Source: Streptomyces sp. CB02923 (GTDB taxonomy: Bacteria > Actinomycetota > Actinomycetes > Streptomycetales > Streptomycetaceae). From it: DNA of 64,000 nucleotides. The stretch spans positions 429,427-493,426 of the forward strand of contig NZ_LWKZ01000024.1 of assembly GCF_001905005.1 (NCBI RefSeq). The letters are read 5' to 3'. Under the pieces are notes generated by a model. That model was given only the letters and a program-made list of their open reading frames with translations, did not search any database and was not told the DNA's origin. Of the stretch, positions 1 to 8,836 are shown piece by piece (the first letter of the stretch is position 1; each line of letters starts with the position of its first letter). A program made the position numbers and the translations under genes.

Positions 1-273
1 GCCCTGGTGCCGGACTTGCTGAACACGGCTCCGGGACGGAACCAAGGGCTGACCGCGCGGGTCCTGGAAGCCACCGGGCGCACCATCACGCACGCCAGGG
101 ACGACATGCACGCCCGCAACGCCGACGCACGGGAGGCCGGCGCTCTCGGGCTCGCGGTGGGTTCTGCGATCCTGGCGGGCGCTCACAGGTGGTCGGACGC
201 CGAAGGAGTCATCGAGTACGGGGAGTGGTGCCTGCCGCCACGGTTCACGATCGGTTACGAGTACCAGTCCTGA
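1..273 (+). CDS. Hypothetical protein, C-terminal fragment (cut by window edge)
   Basis: The reading frame is open from the first base of the window to a TGA at 271-273, so the visible 90 or so codons are probably the C-terminal part of a gene that begins outside. A GTG at 7 could serve as a start, but no Shine-Dalgarno sequence can be seen upstream. The protein is Ala/Arg-rich, has no membrane segment, and ends in an aromatic stretch (FTIGYEYQS). I do not recognise a family. Codon use looks like its neighbours. Confidence 0.45.
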   Translation, partial: ALVPDLLNTAPGRNQGLTARVLEATGRTITHARDDMHARNADAREAGALGLAVGSAILAGAHRWSDAEGVIEYGEWCLPPRFTIGYEYQS

Positions 274-318
274 ACCCGTACGCGGGCCGTGCTGCCAGCA
301 CGTTCCGGCCCTCGTATC

Positions 319-864
319 TCAGCGGTCCCGATACCGGTCCCGGACCTCCGGCAGTCGCCGGAAACCGGCCGACATGTAGGTGGCGAGGGCACCCACGTTG
401 GAACTCGGCGTGCACACGACCGCGCTCGACGAGCCGAGCTGCCGGAGTGCGGCTGCCGCGGCGGCGGTGATTGCCTTGCCGTAGCCGCGACCGCGATGTT
501 CCCGGTGCACGCCCATCGGTTCGAGCAGCCCTGGTTTTCCCGGGCCGGCCGACCACACCGTTACCGCCGCCACCGCCTCGCCCCGGTCGCCGTACGCGAT
601 CAGGCAGCGGGCGTCGGCGTACGGCGTTCCGGCCGCCATCACGTGCCAGTTCCCGTCCGTGAACGTCGACCCGTCGAACGCCGCCCGCTGCACGGCGGCC
701 CGTACGGACGCCTGCTGCGGCCCGGCCACCTCGATCCGTACGCCCGGGTCCTCGACCGGCTGCGTGAGGTCGCGGCGCAGCGGTGTCCACGGCTCGTCGG
801 TGCGCCAGCCGTCCTCGGCCAGCAGGGCGTGGAGCAGCGCGTCCGCCGGTGCGTCGACGTGCGC
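319..864 (-). pseudogene. GNAT acetyltransferase, 5'-truncated remnant
   Basis: The readable frame encodes a GNAT domain: an acetyl-CoA loop (EHRGRGYGKAI) followed by the motif-B segment ending GFRRLPEVRD. Reading upstream from a possible GTG at 729, the same frame continues with plausible coding sequence (LLHALLAEDGWRTDEPWTPL) as far as 864, where it meets an in-frame stop at 865-867. The N-terminal half expected of this two-part GNAT type is therefore missing. The break coincides with the left end of another truncated GNAT on the other strand. A short 136-residue protein might still be made from the GTG, so loss of function is inferred. Confidence 0.65.
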
Positions 865-865
865 C

Positions 866-1240
866 TACCCCGCCGACGGAGCACCACCGGGCCCGGCGCC
901 CGAAGGAGCACCGCCGCTCCCTGCGTCCGAAGGCGAGCTGTACGCCCTCTATCTGCCTCCGGAGCACATCGGCACGGGTATCGGGCGCGCCTTGATGGAC
1001 GCCTGCCTGGCGCGCGCCGGGCGGAACGGTTTCCGTGCGCTGTGCCTGTGGGTGCTCAAGGGCAACGCGCGCGCCCGGCGCTTCTACGAGTGCGCCGGGT
1101 TCCGGGCCGACGGCGCCGAGGAGGCGGACGAGGTCGCGGGCGTCGCCGTGCCCGAGGTGCGCTACCGGCGGCCCCTCCCGTCCGCCGGTGAGCCCTCGGC
1201 AGGCACTCAGGACCCCGCCCGCTCCCCCGGCTCCTCCTGA
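866..1240 (+). pseudogene. GNAT acetyltransferase, 5'-truncated remnant
   Basis: This stretch encodes the C-terminal half of a different GNAT: the acetyl-CoA-binding turn PEHIGTGIGRAL and then LWVLKGNARARRFYECAGF and a closing EVRYRRPL. Upstream of about 866 the same frame becomes Ser/Arg-rich sequence that is simply the antisense of the neighbouring GNAT, so no genuine N-terminus or start exists. A Pro/Ala linker (PADGAPPGPAPEG) precedes the domain. The last 34 bases overlap the convergent HEAT-repeat gene. The two fragments look like two once-divergent GNAT genes whose heads were deleted together. Confidence 0.65.
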
Positions 1241-1833
1241 ACGCCCAGGCGGGCCAGGGAGGCCGCCGCGGCGGCGGCCAGGCGGGGGTGGTCGCGGGCC
1301 GCGGTGAGGACGGGGACCGCGCGGCGGTCGCCGAGGGCTCCCAGGCCCTCCACGCAGGCGAGCGCCACCCGCCAGTACGGGTTGTGCGGGGTGAGCAGGC
1401 GTTCCAGGGTGGCGATCAGGGCGGGTACGGATTCGGGGGCGCGGAGTTCGGCGAGCAGGCGGACCGGGTGCAGGGCGTAGGCCGTGCGCAGCGGATTGGT
1501 GGCGAGTGCGGCGGCGGCGCGGGCGGTGCGCGGGTCGCCGAGGCGGCCGAGGGCGTGGGCGGCGGTGGCGCAGCGGACCGGGTCGCGGTAGTTGAGGAGC
1601 AGGACGAGCGTCTCGAAGGCGCGGCGGTCGCCCGCGGTCCCCAGGATGAACGCGGCGATCTCGCGGGCCCACAGCGGGCGCTCGACGGCGGTGAGCATCC
1701 GGGCCAGTTCCTCGCGCCCGGCCGGGGTGTTCTTGCGTGCCAGTCCGAGGAGCCGCTCGTAGGCGACGAGGTCCTGCGGGGAGCGGAGTTCGGCACGCAC
1801 CCGGTCCGTCAACTCATGGAATTCGTCTTCCAT
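1207..1833 (-). CDS. HEAT-repeat protein
   Basis: A 208-residue protein built of alpha-helical pairs with regularly spaced Ala/Leu and the recurring pattern of HEAT/PBS-lyase repeats: AAHALGRLGDPRTARA, RLLAELRAPESVPALIA, EGLGALGDRRAVPVL and AASLARLG. Such repeats form solenoid scaffolds for protein binding; no catalytic motif is visible. The ATG at 1833 is chosen because GGAGGGG lies just upstream on the minus strand, and the frame before it is not coding-like. Cytoplasmic, since no signal or membrane segment is seen. Partner unknown. Confidence 0.8.
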   Translation of the reverse strand: MEDEFHELTDRVRAELRSPQDLVAYERLLGLARKNTPAGREELARMLTAVERPLWAREIAAFILGTAGDRRAFETLVLLLNYRDPVRCATAAHALGRLGDPRTARAAAALATNPLRTAYALHPVRLLAELRAPESVPALIATLERLLTPHNPYWRVALACVEGLGALGDRRAVPVLTAARDHPRLAAAAAASLARLGVQEEPGERAGS

Positions 1834-2189
1834 TTGCCACTCCCCTCCGGCGGATTTCTCACGGTACGTCCGACGTGGCCCGGGCCACAGCCTAAATCCC
1901 CGCGCCACCCCTGGCGCTCCTGGTTACCGGCGAGTTAATGTGCTGGGCACGGGCAGTACCCCTGTCCGGGCGGCCTGGTGACGCAGCCGCCACAGCGTGC
2001 AGTCGGTTCGGCGTCCAGCACGACGCTCACGGCGCGGCCCCGGGACAGGGCCCGCCGCAGCAACACCGCCCCGTACATGCCGTTCGCGCATGTGCCCGGC
2101 CCTCCTCAGTCGTCACTTCCCGCCTGCGCACACGGGCCCCCGCTCCACGGGAACCCCTTCGCACGGGATCCACTCTCTGGAGTCTCGCG
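1834..2189. other. Divergent intergenic region between HEAT gene and hydroxyacyl-CoA dehydrogenase
   Basis: These 356 bases carry the upstream regions of both divergent genes. An imperfect TTAC/GTAA-type dyad (GGTTACCGGCGAGTTAA, about 1922-1938) is the only regulator-like site I see. A CTGGAG Shine-Dalgarno lies at 2178-2183. The stretch is open in several frames, but codon pattern and sequence look non-coding. No convincing small gene. Confidence 0.4.
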
Positions 2190-4061
2190 ATGGACCGTAA
2201 GTCCACCCCTGACCTCTCAACCGATGTCTCCGCTGTCCCCAAGGTCTCCACCTCCTCCACCGGCTCTTCGCCTTCCGGCGCGCCCCAGGCCCTTGCCACC
2301 GTGGCCGTCGTCGGCCTCGGCACGATGGGCACCGGCATCGCCGAGATCCTCACCCGTGCGGGCCGCGAGGTGATCGGCATCGACATCGACGACGCCGCTG
2401 CCCGCCGGGCCGTCGCCGCCCTGGAGGCGTCCACCGCGCGGGCCGTGCGCCGGGAGCGCGTCACCGAGCGCGAGCGGCAGGACGTGCTGGCCCGGTTCCG
2501 TACGTTCCGCGATCTCCAGGCCGCCGCCGAGGCGGATCTCGTCATCGAGGTGGTGCCGGAGGAGTACGAGCTCAAGCGGCAGGTCTTCGCCGCCCTGGAC
2601 GGCATCGTGCGGCCCGGCACCATCCTCGCCACCGGCACCAACGCGCTGTCCGTGACCCGGCTGGCCGCCGACTCCGCACGCCCCGAACGCGTCCTGGGCC
2701 TGCACTTCTTCAACCCGGCGCCCGCCATGAAGCTGGTCGAGGTGGTCTCCTCCGTCCTGACCTCGCCGGTCGCCGTCACCGCGGTCACCGAGCTCGCCCG
2801 CGAGCTGGGCAAGGACCCGATCGCGGTCGGCGACCGGCCCGGCTTCGTCGCCGACGGGCTGCTGTTCGGCTACCTGAACCAGGCCGCCGCGATGTACGAG
2901 TCCAGGTACGCGACCCGCGAGGACATCGACGCCGCGATGAAGCTGGGCTGCGGCCTGCCCATGGGGCCGCTGGCGCTGCTGGACCTGATCGGCGTGGACA
3001 CCGCGCGCACGGTCCTGGAGGCCATGTACGCCGCCTCCCACGACCGGCTGCACGCGCCCGCGCCCATCCTCGGCCAGCTCGCCGAGGCGGGGCTGACCGG
3101 CCGCAAGGCGGGCCGCGGCTTCTACACGTACGAGACGCCGGGCAGCGCGGTGGCCGTGCCGGACGGCCGGACGCCCGGCACGGCCCACGACCTGGCGGCC
3201 GGGCGTTCCGTGCGCAGTGTCGGGGTGGCCGGTTCCGGGACGATGGCGAGCGGGATCGCCGAGGTGTTCGCCAAGGCCGGGTTCCGGGTGGTGCTGGCCG
3301 CCCGCAGCCTGGAGAAGGCCGAGACGGCCAAGGCGCGTATCGCCTCGTCCCTCGCCCGCTCCGTCGCCAAGGGGCGGCTGACGGCCGAGGCGCGCGAGAC
3401 CGCGCTCGCGGCGGTCACCGCGGCCGGGTCGCTGGAAGCCTTCGCCGACGTGGACCTGGCGGTGGAGGCGGTGGCCGAGGACCTGGCGGTCAAGCAGCAG
3501 CTGTTCGCCACGCTGGACAAGGTGTGCAAGCCGGGCGCCGTGCTGGCCACGACGACCTCCTCGCTGCCCGTGGTGGCCTGTGCGCGTGCCACGTCCCGCC
3601 CGCAGGACGTCGTCGGGATGCACTTCTTCAACCCGGCGCCCGCCATGAAGCTGGTGGAGGTGGTGCGGACGGTGCTGACCGCGGACGACGTGCACGCGAC
3701 GGTGCGCGCGGTGTGCGCCCGGGTCCGCAAGCACCCGGTGGACTGCGGCGACCGGGCCGGGTTCATCGTCAACGCGCTCCTGTTCCCGTACTTGAACAAC
3801 GCGGTCAAGATGGTCCAGGAGCACTACGCGACCCCGGACGACATCGACGCCGCGATGAAGCTGGGCGGCGGCTACCCGATGGGCCCGTTCGAACTGCTGG
3901 ACGTGGTGGGCCTGGACGTGTCGCTGGCCATCGAGAAGGTGCTGCACGCCGAGTTCCGCGACCCCGGCCTGGCGCCGGCGCCGCTGCTCGAACACCTCGT
4001 CGCCGCGGGCTGCCTGGGCCGCAAGACCGGCCGCGGCTTCCGTGAGTACGCCCGGCGCTGA
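2190..4061 (+). CDS. 3-hydroxyacyl-CoA dehydrogenase with two tandem modules
   Basis: This 623-residue protein oxidises or reduces 3-hydroxyacyl-CoA (probably 3-hydroxybutyryl-CoA, feeding crotonyl-CoA to the pathway next door). It contains the complete family fold twice: Rossmann motif GLGTMG at 42-47 and GSGTMA at 348-353, and the catalytic-His segment HFFNPAPAMKLVEVV at 172 and 478. Each module ends in GRKxGRGF. Normal enzymes have one module of about 285 residues. The first module has Asp65 at the end of strand 2 (NAD type), the second has Ala-Arg (371-372), which hints at NADP. The ATG at 2190 follows CTGGAG; the 84 upstream codons in frame do not look coding. Confidence 0.88.
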   Translation: MDRKSTPDLSTDVSAVPKVSTSSTGSSPSGAPQALATVAVVGLGTMGTGIAEILTRAGREVIGIDIDDAAARRAVAALEASTARAVRRERVTERERQDVLARFRTFRDLQAAAEADLVIEVVPEEYELKRQVFAALDGIVRPGTILATGTNALSVTRLAADSARPERVLGLHFFNPAPAMKLVEVVSSVLTSPVAVTAVTELARELGKDPIAVGDRPGFVADGLLFGYLNQAAAMYESRYATREDIDAAMKLGCGLPMGPLALLDLIGVDTARTVLEAMYAASHDRLHAPAPILGQLAEAGLTGRKAGRGFYTYETPGSAVAVPDGRTPGTAHDLAAGRSVRSVGVAGSGTMASGIAEVFAKAGFRVVLAARSLEKAETAKARIASSLARSVAKGRLTAEARETALAAVTAAGSLEAFADVDLAVEAVAEDLAVKQQLFATLDKVCKPGAVLATTTSSLPVVACARATSRPQDVVGMHFFNPAPAMKLVEVVRTVLTADDVHATVRAVCARVRKHPVDCGDRAGFIVNALLFPYLNNAVKMVQEHYATPDDIDAAMKLGGGYPMGPFELLDVVGLDVSLAIEKVLHAEFRDPGLAPAPLLEHLVAAGCLGRKTGRGFREYARR

Positions 4062-4185
4062 CGCGTGGCGGACGGCCCGGCCGGCGGGCGGCGGATGGGG
4101 CGGGCTGCTGGAACCCTCCGGCGGCCCGCGCCCGCGCGAAGGGACCCGTGCGACGGCTGATGCCGCAGGCAGCGGGAATATGCAG

Positions 4186-4191
4186 TACCGT
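4186..4191 (+). promoter_or_regulatory. Putative -10 element for leaderless TetR gene
   Basis: TACCGT fits the TANNNT consensus and ends exactly six bases before the ATG at 4198. There is no Shine-Dalgarno sequence before that ATG, so transcription probably starts at or next to the A of the start codon. A matching -35 is not obvious. Confidence 0.4.
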
Positions 4192-4197
4192 CCCCAC

Positions 4198-5010
4198 ATG
4201 TCCCAGCCCGCCCGTACGCAGTCGTCCGACGGATCCGAAGCCCCCACTCCCGGCACCCGCAGGGCCGCCGCCCAACGCCTGAAGATGCGCCGCGAACTGG
4301 CGACCGCCGCGATGGAGCTCTTCGCCGCCAAGGGCTACGAAGCGACGACGGTCGACGAGATCGCGGCCGCGGCCGGCGTCGCCCGCCGCACGTTCTTCCG
4401 CCACTTCCGCTCCAAGGAAGAGGCGATCTTCCCGGATCACGACGACACCCTCGTACGGGCCGAGTCCGTCCTGGACGCCGCGCCGCCGCACGAGAACCCG
4501 CTCGACACGGTCTGCCGCGGCATCAAGGAAGTCATGCGGATGTACGCGGCGTCCCCCGCCGTCTCCGTGGCGCGCTACCGGCTGACCCGCGAGGTCCCCA
4601 CCCTCCGCGAGGCCGAGATCGCCTCGGTGGCCCGCTACGAACGGCTCTTCACCCGCTACCTCCTCGGCCACTTCGACGAGGGCGCCCACCACGAGGGCGA
4701 CGACGACCCGCTGCTGGCCGAGGTCGCCGCCTCGGCGGTCGTCACCGCGCACAACCACGTCCTGCGGCGCTGGCTGCGGGCGGGCGCCGAAGGAGACGTG
4801 GAGGCGCAGCTCGACCACGCCTTCGGCATCGTCCGCGCCACCTTCGGCACGGGGATCGGCGTGGGCCGCGGCCTGGCCGGGGACAGCCGCCAGGAGCCCC
4901 CGGCGCGGGCGGCGAAGCAGGGCGAGGTGCTGGTGACGGTGGCCCGTACGGACGCCCCGCTGGACGAGGTCATGCGCACGATCGAGAAGGCGCTCAAGCA
5001 GCGGTCCTAG
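4198..5010 (+). CDS. TetR-family transcriptional regulator
   Basis: A 270-residue repressor-type protein. The N-terminal helix-turn-helix is clear at about residues 24-75 (MELFAAKGYEATTVDEIAAA, then GVARRTFFRHFRSKEEAIF). The rest is the variable helical ligand domain with an acidic stretch (EGDDDP). It lies 136 bases after the dehydrogenase gene and directly before ccr, and a strong terminator follows it. This position suggests control of the ethylmalonyl-CoA genes, perhaps with a CoA ester as ligand; that is inference. The ATG at 4198 is preferred because the family alignment begins there and a -10-like hexamer sits six bases upstream; an upstream GTG frame overlapping the previous gene is Gly/Arg-rich and unlikely. 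Confidence 0.85.
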   Translation: MSQPARTQSSDGSEAPTPGTRRAAAQRLKMRRELATAAMELFAAKGYEATTVDEIAAAAGVARRTFFRHFRSKEEAIFPDHDDTLVRAESVLDAAPPHENPLDTVCRGIKEVMRMYAASPAVSVARYRLTREVPTLREAEIASVARYERLFTRYLLGHFDEGAHHEGDDDPLLAEVAASAVVTAHNHVLRRWLRAGAEGDVEAQLDHAFGIVRATFGTGIGVGRGLAGDSRQEPPARAAKQGEVLVTVARTDAPLDEVMRTIEKALKQRS

Positions 5011-5019
5011 GTATCGACG

Positions 5020-5061
5020 CCCTGGCACCGGGGGTGGCGTATGCCACGCCCGGTGCCAGGG
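5020..5061 (+). terminator. Two-tier hairpin terminator after the TetR gene
   Basis: CCCTGGCACCGGG (5020-5032) pairs perfectly with CCCGGTGCCAGGG (5049-5061). Inside it a second hairpin forms, GTGGC-GTAT-GCCAC (5034-5047). There is only a weak T-run after it, as is common in Streptomyces. It should insulate ccr from read-through. Confidence 0.75.
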
Positions 5062-5163
5062 TTGTGTACGTTGCCCGCCCTCCCAAAGGGCGACATTTCA
5101 CCATTTGACATAGACACCGGTCCGCTCATGCGTGCCCCCCAGGTGACATCTGAGAGAAATTGT

Positions 5164-5206
5164 TGGCACTCAGTGTCTTGTCGACTGGCACGCGGTGTCA
5201 TACGTT
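5164..5206 (+). promoter_or_regulatory. Putative ccr promoter with paired operator repeats
   Basis: TTGTCG (5178-5183) and TACGTT (5201-5206) are separated by 17 bases, a good housekeeping-sigma arrangement. Two 14-base direct repeats, TGGCACTCAGTGTC (5164-5177) and TGGCACGCGGTGTC (5186-5199), flank the -35 and fill the spacer. Each has internal dyad symmetry (CACTCAGTG, CACGCGGTG). Their 22-base spacing puts them on one face of the helix, as for two regulator dimers. The neighbouring TetR protein is the obvious candidate. The leader to the ccr start would be about 240 bases. Confidence 0.5.
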
Positions 5207-5451
5207 GATGTTGTCCGGGCGGCCGGCACACGGCGGCACCTCCCAGCGACAGCTGGGGAGAACCACCGCGCGCCGGCTGTCCCAGCAGGCCACTCGCGCC
5301 TGCCCGCCCGGACGCCTGCGTCACAGGCACCCTCACCGCGCTCACCAGCGCTGCCGGAACACCCCTCAGCCGAACCGACGGCATCGCCTCTGCACCACCC
5401 CCGACGTTCCCTCAAGCCGTTTCCCTCGACTGGCTTCGCCGGAGGCACACC

Positions 5452-6789
5452 GTGAACCAGATACTTGACGCGATCCTCGCGCCAGAGAGCACCCGCGAAG
5501 ACTTCGCCGCTCTGCCCCTGCCCGACTCCTACCGCGCGGTGACCGTGCACAAGGACGAGGCCGACATGTTCGACGGCCTCCCCACCAAGGAGAAGGACCC
5601 CCGCAAGTCGCTGCACATCGAAGAGGTCCCGGTGCCCGAACTGGGGCCGGGCGAGGCCCTGGTGGCCGTCATGGCCTCCTCGGTCAACTACAACAGCGTC
5701 TGGACCTCGATCTTCGAGCCGATGTCCACCTTCGGCTTCCTGGAGCGCTACGGCAAGCTGTCGCCGCTCACCAAGCGCCACGACCTGCCGTACCACGTCA
5801 TCGGCTCCGACCTGGCGGGCGTCGTGCTGCGCACCGGGCCCGGCGTGAACTCCTGGAAGCCCGGCGACGAGGTCGTCGCGCACTGCCTGTCCGTCGAGCT
5901 GGAGTCCGCCGACGGCCACAACGACACGATGCTCGACCCCGAGCAGCGCATCTGGGGCTTCGAGACCAACTTCGGCGGCCTCGCCGAGATCGCGCTCGTC
6001 AAGTCCAACCAGCTGATGCCCAAGCCGGACCACCTGAGCTGGGAGGAGGCGGCGGCTCCGGGGCTGGTCAACTCCACCGCGTACCGCCAGCTGGTCTCCC
6101 GTAACGGCGCCGGGATGAAGCAGGGCGACAACGTGCTGATCTGGGGCGCCAGCGGCGGACTCGGCTCGTACGCCACGCAGTTCGCGCTGGCCGGCGGCGC
6201 CAACCCGATCTGTGTGGTCTCCAGTGACCAGAAGGCGGAGATCTGCCGGAAGATGGGCGCCGAGGCGATCATCGACCGCAACGCGGAGGGGTACCGGTTC
6301 TGGAAGGACGAGCACCACCAGGACCAGCGCGAGTGGAAGCGGTTCGGCAAGCGCATCCGCGAGCTGACCGGCGGTGAGGACGTGGACATCGTCTTCGAGC
6401 ACCCGGGCCGCGAGACGTTCGGGGCGAGCGTGTACGTCACGCGCAAGGGCGGCACCATCGTCACCTGCGCCTCCACCTCCGGCTACACCCACGAGTACGA
6501 CAACCGCTACCTCTGGATGTCGCTCAAGCGCATCGTGGGCTCGCACTTCGCCAACTACCGCGAGGCGTGGGAGGCCAACCGCCTGATCGCCAAGGGGAAG
6601 ATCCACCCGACGCTGTCCAAGACGTACACGCTGGAGGAGACCGGGCAGGCCGCCTACGACGTGCACCGCAACCTCCACCAGGGCAAGGTCGGCGTGCTCG
6701 CGCTCGCACCCGCGGAGGGCATGGGCGTGCGGGACGAGGAGAAGCGCGCCCGGCACATCGACGCCATCAACCGGTTCCGGAACGTCTGA
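5452..6789 (+). CDS. ccr: Crotonyl-CoA carboxylase/reductase
   Basis: This 445-residue enzyme carries out NADPH-dependent reductive carboxylation of crotonyl-CoA to ethylmalonyl-CoA, the key step of the ethylmalonyl-CoA pathway and a source of polyketide extender units. It is a medium-chain dehydrogenase/reductase with a GroES-like N-terminal half and a nucleotide fold carrying GASGGLGSYATQ. The four residues known to hold CO2 in the Kitasatospora enzyme are all present at the same numbers: Asn81, Phe170, Glu171, His365. Full family length. The GTG at 5452 follows GGAGG at 5440-5444. It heads a tight run of pathway genes. Confidence 0.96.
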   Translation: MNQILDAILAPESTREDFAALPLPDSYRAVTVHKDEADMFDGLPTKEKDPRKSLHIEEVPVPELGPGEALVAVMASSVNYNSVWTSIFEPMSTFGFLERYGKLSPLTKRHDLPYHVIGSDLAGVVLRTGPGVNSWKPGDEVVAHCLSVELESADGHNDTMLDPEQRIWGFETNFGGLAEIALVKSNQLMPKPDHLSWEEAAAPGLVNSTAYRQLVSRNGAGMKQGDNVLIWGASGGLGSYATQFALAGGANPICVVSSDQKAEICRKMGAEAIIDRNAEGYRFWKDEHHQDQREWKRFGKRIRELTGGEDVDIVFEHPGRETFGASVYVTRKGGTIVTCASTSGYTHEYDNRYLWMSLKRIVGSHFANYREAWEANRLIAKGKIHPTLSKTYTLEETGQAAYDVHRNLHQGKVGVLALAPAEGMGVRDEEKRARHIDAINRFRNV

Positions 6790-6823
6790 TCCGGACGGAC
6801 GGACCCCGAGAGTACGGACCAAC

Positions 6824-8836
6824 ATGACCGAACGTCACAAGGATCGTCCGTGGCTGATGCGGACCTACGCCGGGCACTCCACCGCGGAGGCGTCCAACGA
6901 GCTCTACCGGCGCAATCTCGCCAAGGGCCAGACGGGCCTGTCGGTCGCCTTCGACCTGCCGACGCAGACCGGTTACGACCCGGACCACGTCCTCGCCCGC
7001 GGCGAGGTCGGCCGGGTCGGGGTCCCCGTCTCGCACCTCGGCGACATGCGCCGGCTGTTCCAGGACATCCCGCTGGAGCAGATGAACACCTCGATGACCA
7101 TCAACGCCACGGCCATGTGGCTGCTGGCGCTGTACGAGGTCGTCGCCGAGGAGCAGGGCGCCGACATCGCCAAGCTGTCGGGCACCACGCAGAACGACAT
7201 CGTCAAGGAGTACCTCTCGCGCGGGACGCACGTCTTCCCGCCGGGGCCCAGCCTGCGGCTGACCACCGACATGATCACGTACACGGTGGCGCACATCCCC
7301 AGGTGGAACCCGATCAACATCTGTAGCTACCACCTGCAGGAGGCGGGCGCGACGCCGGTGCAGGAGATCGCGTACGCGATGAGCACCGCCATCGCGGTGC
7401 TGGACGCGGTACGCGACTCGGGGCAGGTGCCGCCGGAGAAGTTCGGTGACGTGGTCGCGCGGATCTCCTTCTTCGTCAACGCCGGGGTCCGGTTCGTCGA
7501 GGAGATGTGCAAGATGCGGGCCTTCGGCCGCATCTGGGAGCAGGTCACCCGCGAGCGGTACGGCGTCAAGAACCCCAAGCAGCGCCGCTTCCGCTACGGC
7601 GTGCAGGTCAACTCGCTCGGCCTGACCGAGGCGCAGCCGGAGAACAACGTCCAGCGGATCGTCCTGGAGATGCTGGCCGTCACCCTCTCCAAGGACGCCC
7701 GCGCCCGCGCCGTCCAGCTCCCGGCCTGGAACGAGGCGCTGGGCCTGCCCCGGCCGTGGGACCAGCAGTGGTCGCTGCGCATCCAGCAGGTGCTGGCCCA
7801 CGAGTCGGACCTGCTGGAGTACGAGGACATCTTCGCCGGGTCGCACGTCATCGAGGCCAAGGTCGGCGCCCTGGTCGAGGAGTGCCTGGCGGAGATGGCC
7901 CGGATCGAGGAGATGGGCGGGGCGATGGCCGCCGTCGAGTCCGGCTACCTGAAGTCGCAGCTGGTCTCCTCGCACGCCGAGCGGCGGGCCCGGATCGAGG
8001 CGGGCGAGGAGAAGATCGTCGGCGTCAACTGCTACGAGTCCACCGAGCCGAACCCGCTCACCGCCGACCTGGACACGGCCATCATGACCGTCGACCCGGA
8101 CAACGAGGCGGGCGTGGTGCGGGCGCTGCACCGGTGGCGGGACGACCGCGACGAGGCGCGCGCGCAGGAGTCCCTGTCGGCGCTGAAGAAGGCCGCGGCC
8201 GGTGACACGAACCTGTTCGCCGCGACCCTGGAGTGCGCCCGCGCGGGGGTGACCACCGGCGAGTGGTCCTGGGCCCTGCGGGACGTCTTCGGCGAGTTCC
8301 GGGCGCCGACCGGCGTATCGGGCGCGCCGCTCGCCGTCACCGCGGAGGCGGGCACCCCGCTCGCCGCGGTCCGCGCGAAGGTCGAGCGCACCGCCGCCGA
8401 CCTGGGCTCCGGACGGCTGCGGCTGCTGGTCGGCAAGCCGGGGCTGGACGGCCACAGCAACGGCGCGGAGCAGATCGCCGTACGGGCCAGGGACGCCGGC
8501 TTCGAGGTCGTCTACCAGGGCATCCGGCTGACGCCCGAACAGATCGTCACGGCGGCCGTCTCCGAGGACGTGCACTGTGTGGGCCTGTCGATCCTGTCCG
8601 GCTCGCACGCCGAGCTGGTGCCGGACGTGCTGCGGCGCCTGCGCGAGAGCGGCGACAGCGACATCCCCGTCATCGTCGGCGGCATCATCCCCAACGCCGA
8701 CGCGGCGGCCCTCCGGGAAGCCGGAGTGGCGGCCGTGTTCACCCCGAAGGACTTCGGTATCACGGAGATCATCGGCCGTATCGTCGACGAGATCCGTACC
8801 GCGAACAAGCTCGACCCCTTGGAGGTCCCCGCGTGA
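6824..8836 (+). CDS. meaA: Ethylmalonyl-CoA mutase (MeaA), B12-dependent
   Basis: A 670-residue adenosylcobalamin-dependent mutase that isomerises ethylmalonyl-CoA to methylsuccinyl-CoA. The N-terminal substrate barrel starts with WLMRTYAGHSTAEASNELYR. The C-terminal B12-binding domain begins near residue 530 and has the base-off motif DGHSNG (Asp542, His544) and later SILSGSHAEL and GGIIPNAD. It starts 34 bases after ccr. Its last codons overlap the GTG of the next gene, so translation is coupled. The alternative, methylmalonyl-CoA mutase large subunit, is less likely because of the single-chain form and location. Confidence 0.93.
   Translation: MTERHKDRPWLMRTYAGHSTAEASNELYRRNLAKGQTGLSVAFDLPTQTGYDPDHVLARGEVGRVGVPVSHLGDMRRLFQDIPLEQMNTSMTINATAMWLLALYEVVAEEQGADIAKLSGTTQNDIVKEYLSRGTHVFPPGPSLRLTTDMITYTVAHIPRWNPINICSYHLQEAGATPVQEIAYAMSTAIAVLDAVRDSGQVPPEKFGDVVARISFFVNAGVRFVEEMCKMRAFGRIWEQVTRERYGVKNPKQRRFRYGVQVNSLGLTEAQPENNVQRIVLEMLAVTLSKDARARAVQLPAWNEALGLPRPWDQQWSLRIQQVLAHESDLLEYEDIFAGSHVIEAKVGALVEECLAEMARIEEMGGAMAAVESGYLKSQLVSSHAERRARIEAGEEKIVGVNCYESTEPNPLTADLDTAIMTVDPDNEAGVVRALHRWRDDRDEARAQESLSALKKAAAGDTNLFAATLECARAGVTTGEWSWALRDVFGEFRAPTGVSGAPLAVTAEAGTPLAAVRAKVERTAADLGSGRLRLLVGKPGLDGHSNGAEQIAVRARDAGFEVVYQGIRLTPEQIVTAAVSEDVHCVGLSILSGSHAELVPDVLRRLRESGDSDIPVIVGGIIPNADAAALREAGVAAVFTPKDFGITEIIGRIVDEIRTANKLDPLEVPA

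Noticed and set aside
5163..5177. CIRCE/HrcA heat-shock operator at TTGGCACTC
   Set aside because: Only the left half resembles CIRCE; the required GAGTGCTAA right half with nine-base spacing is absent.
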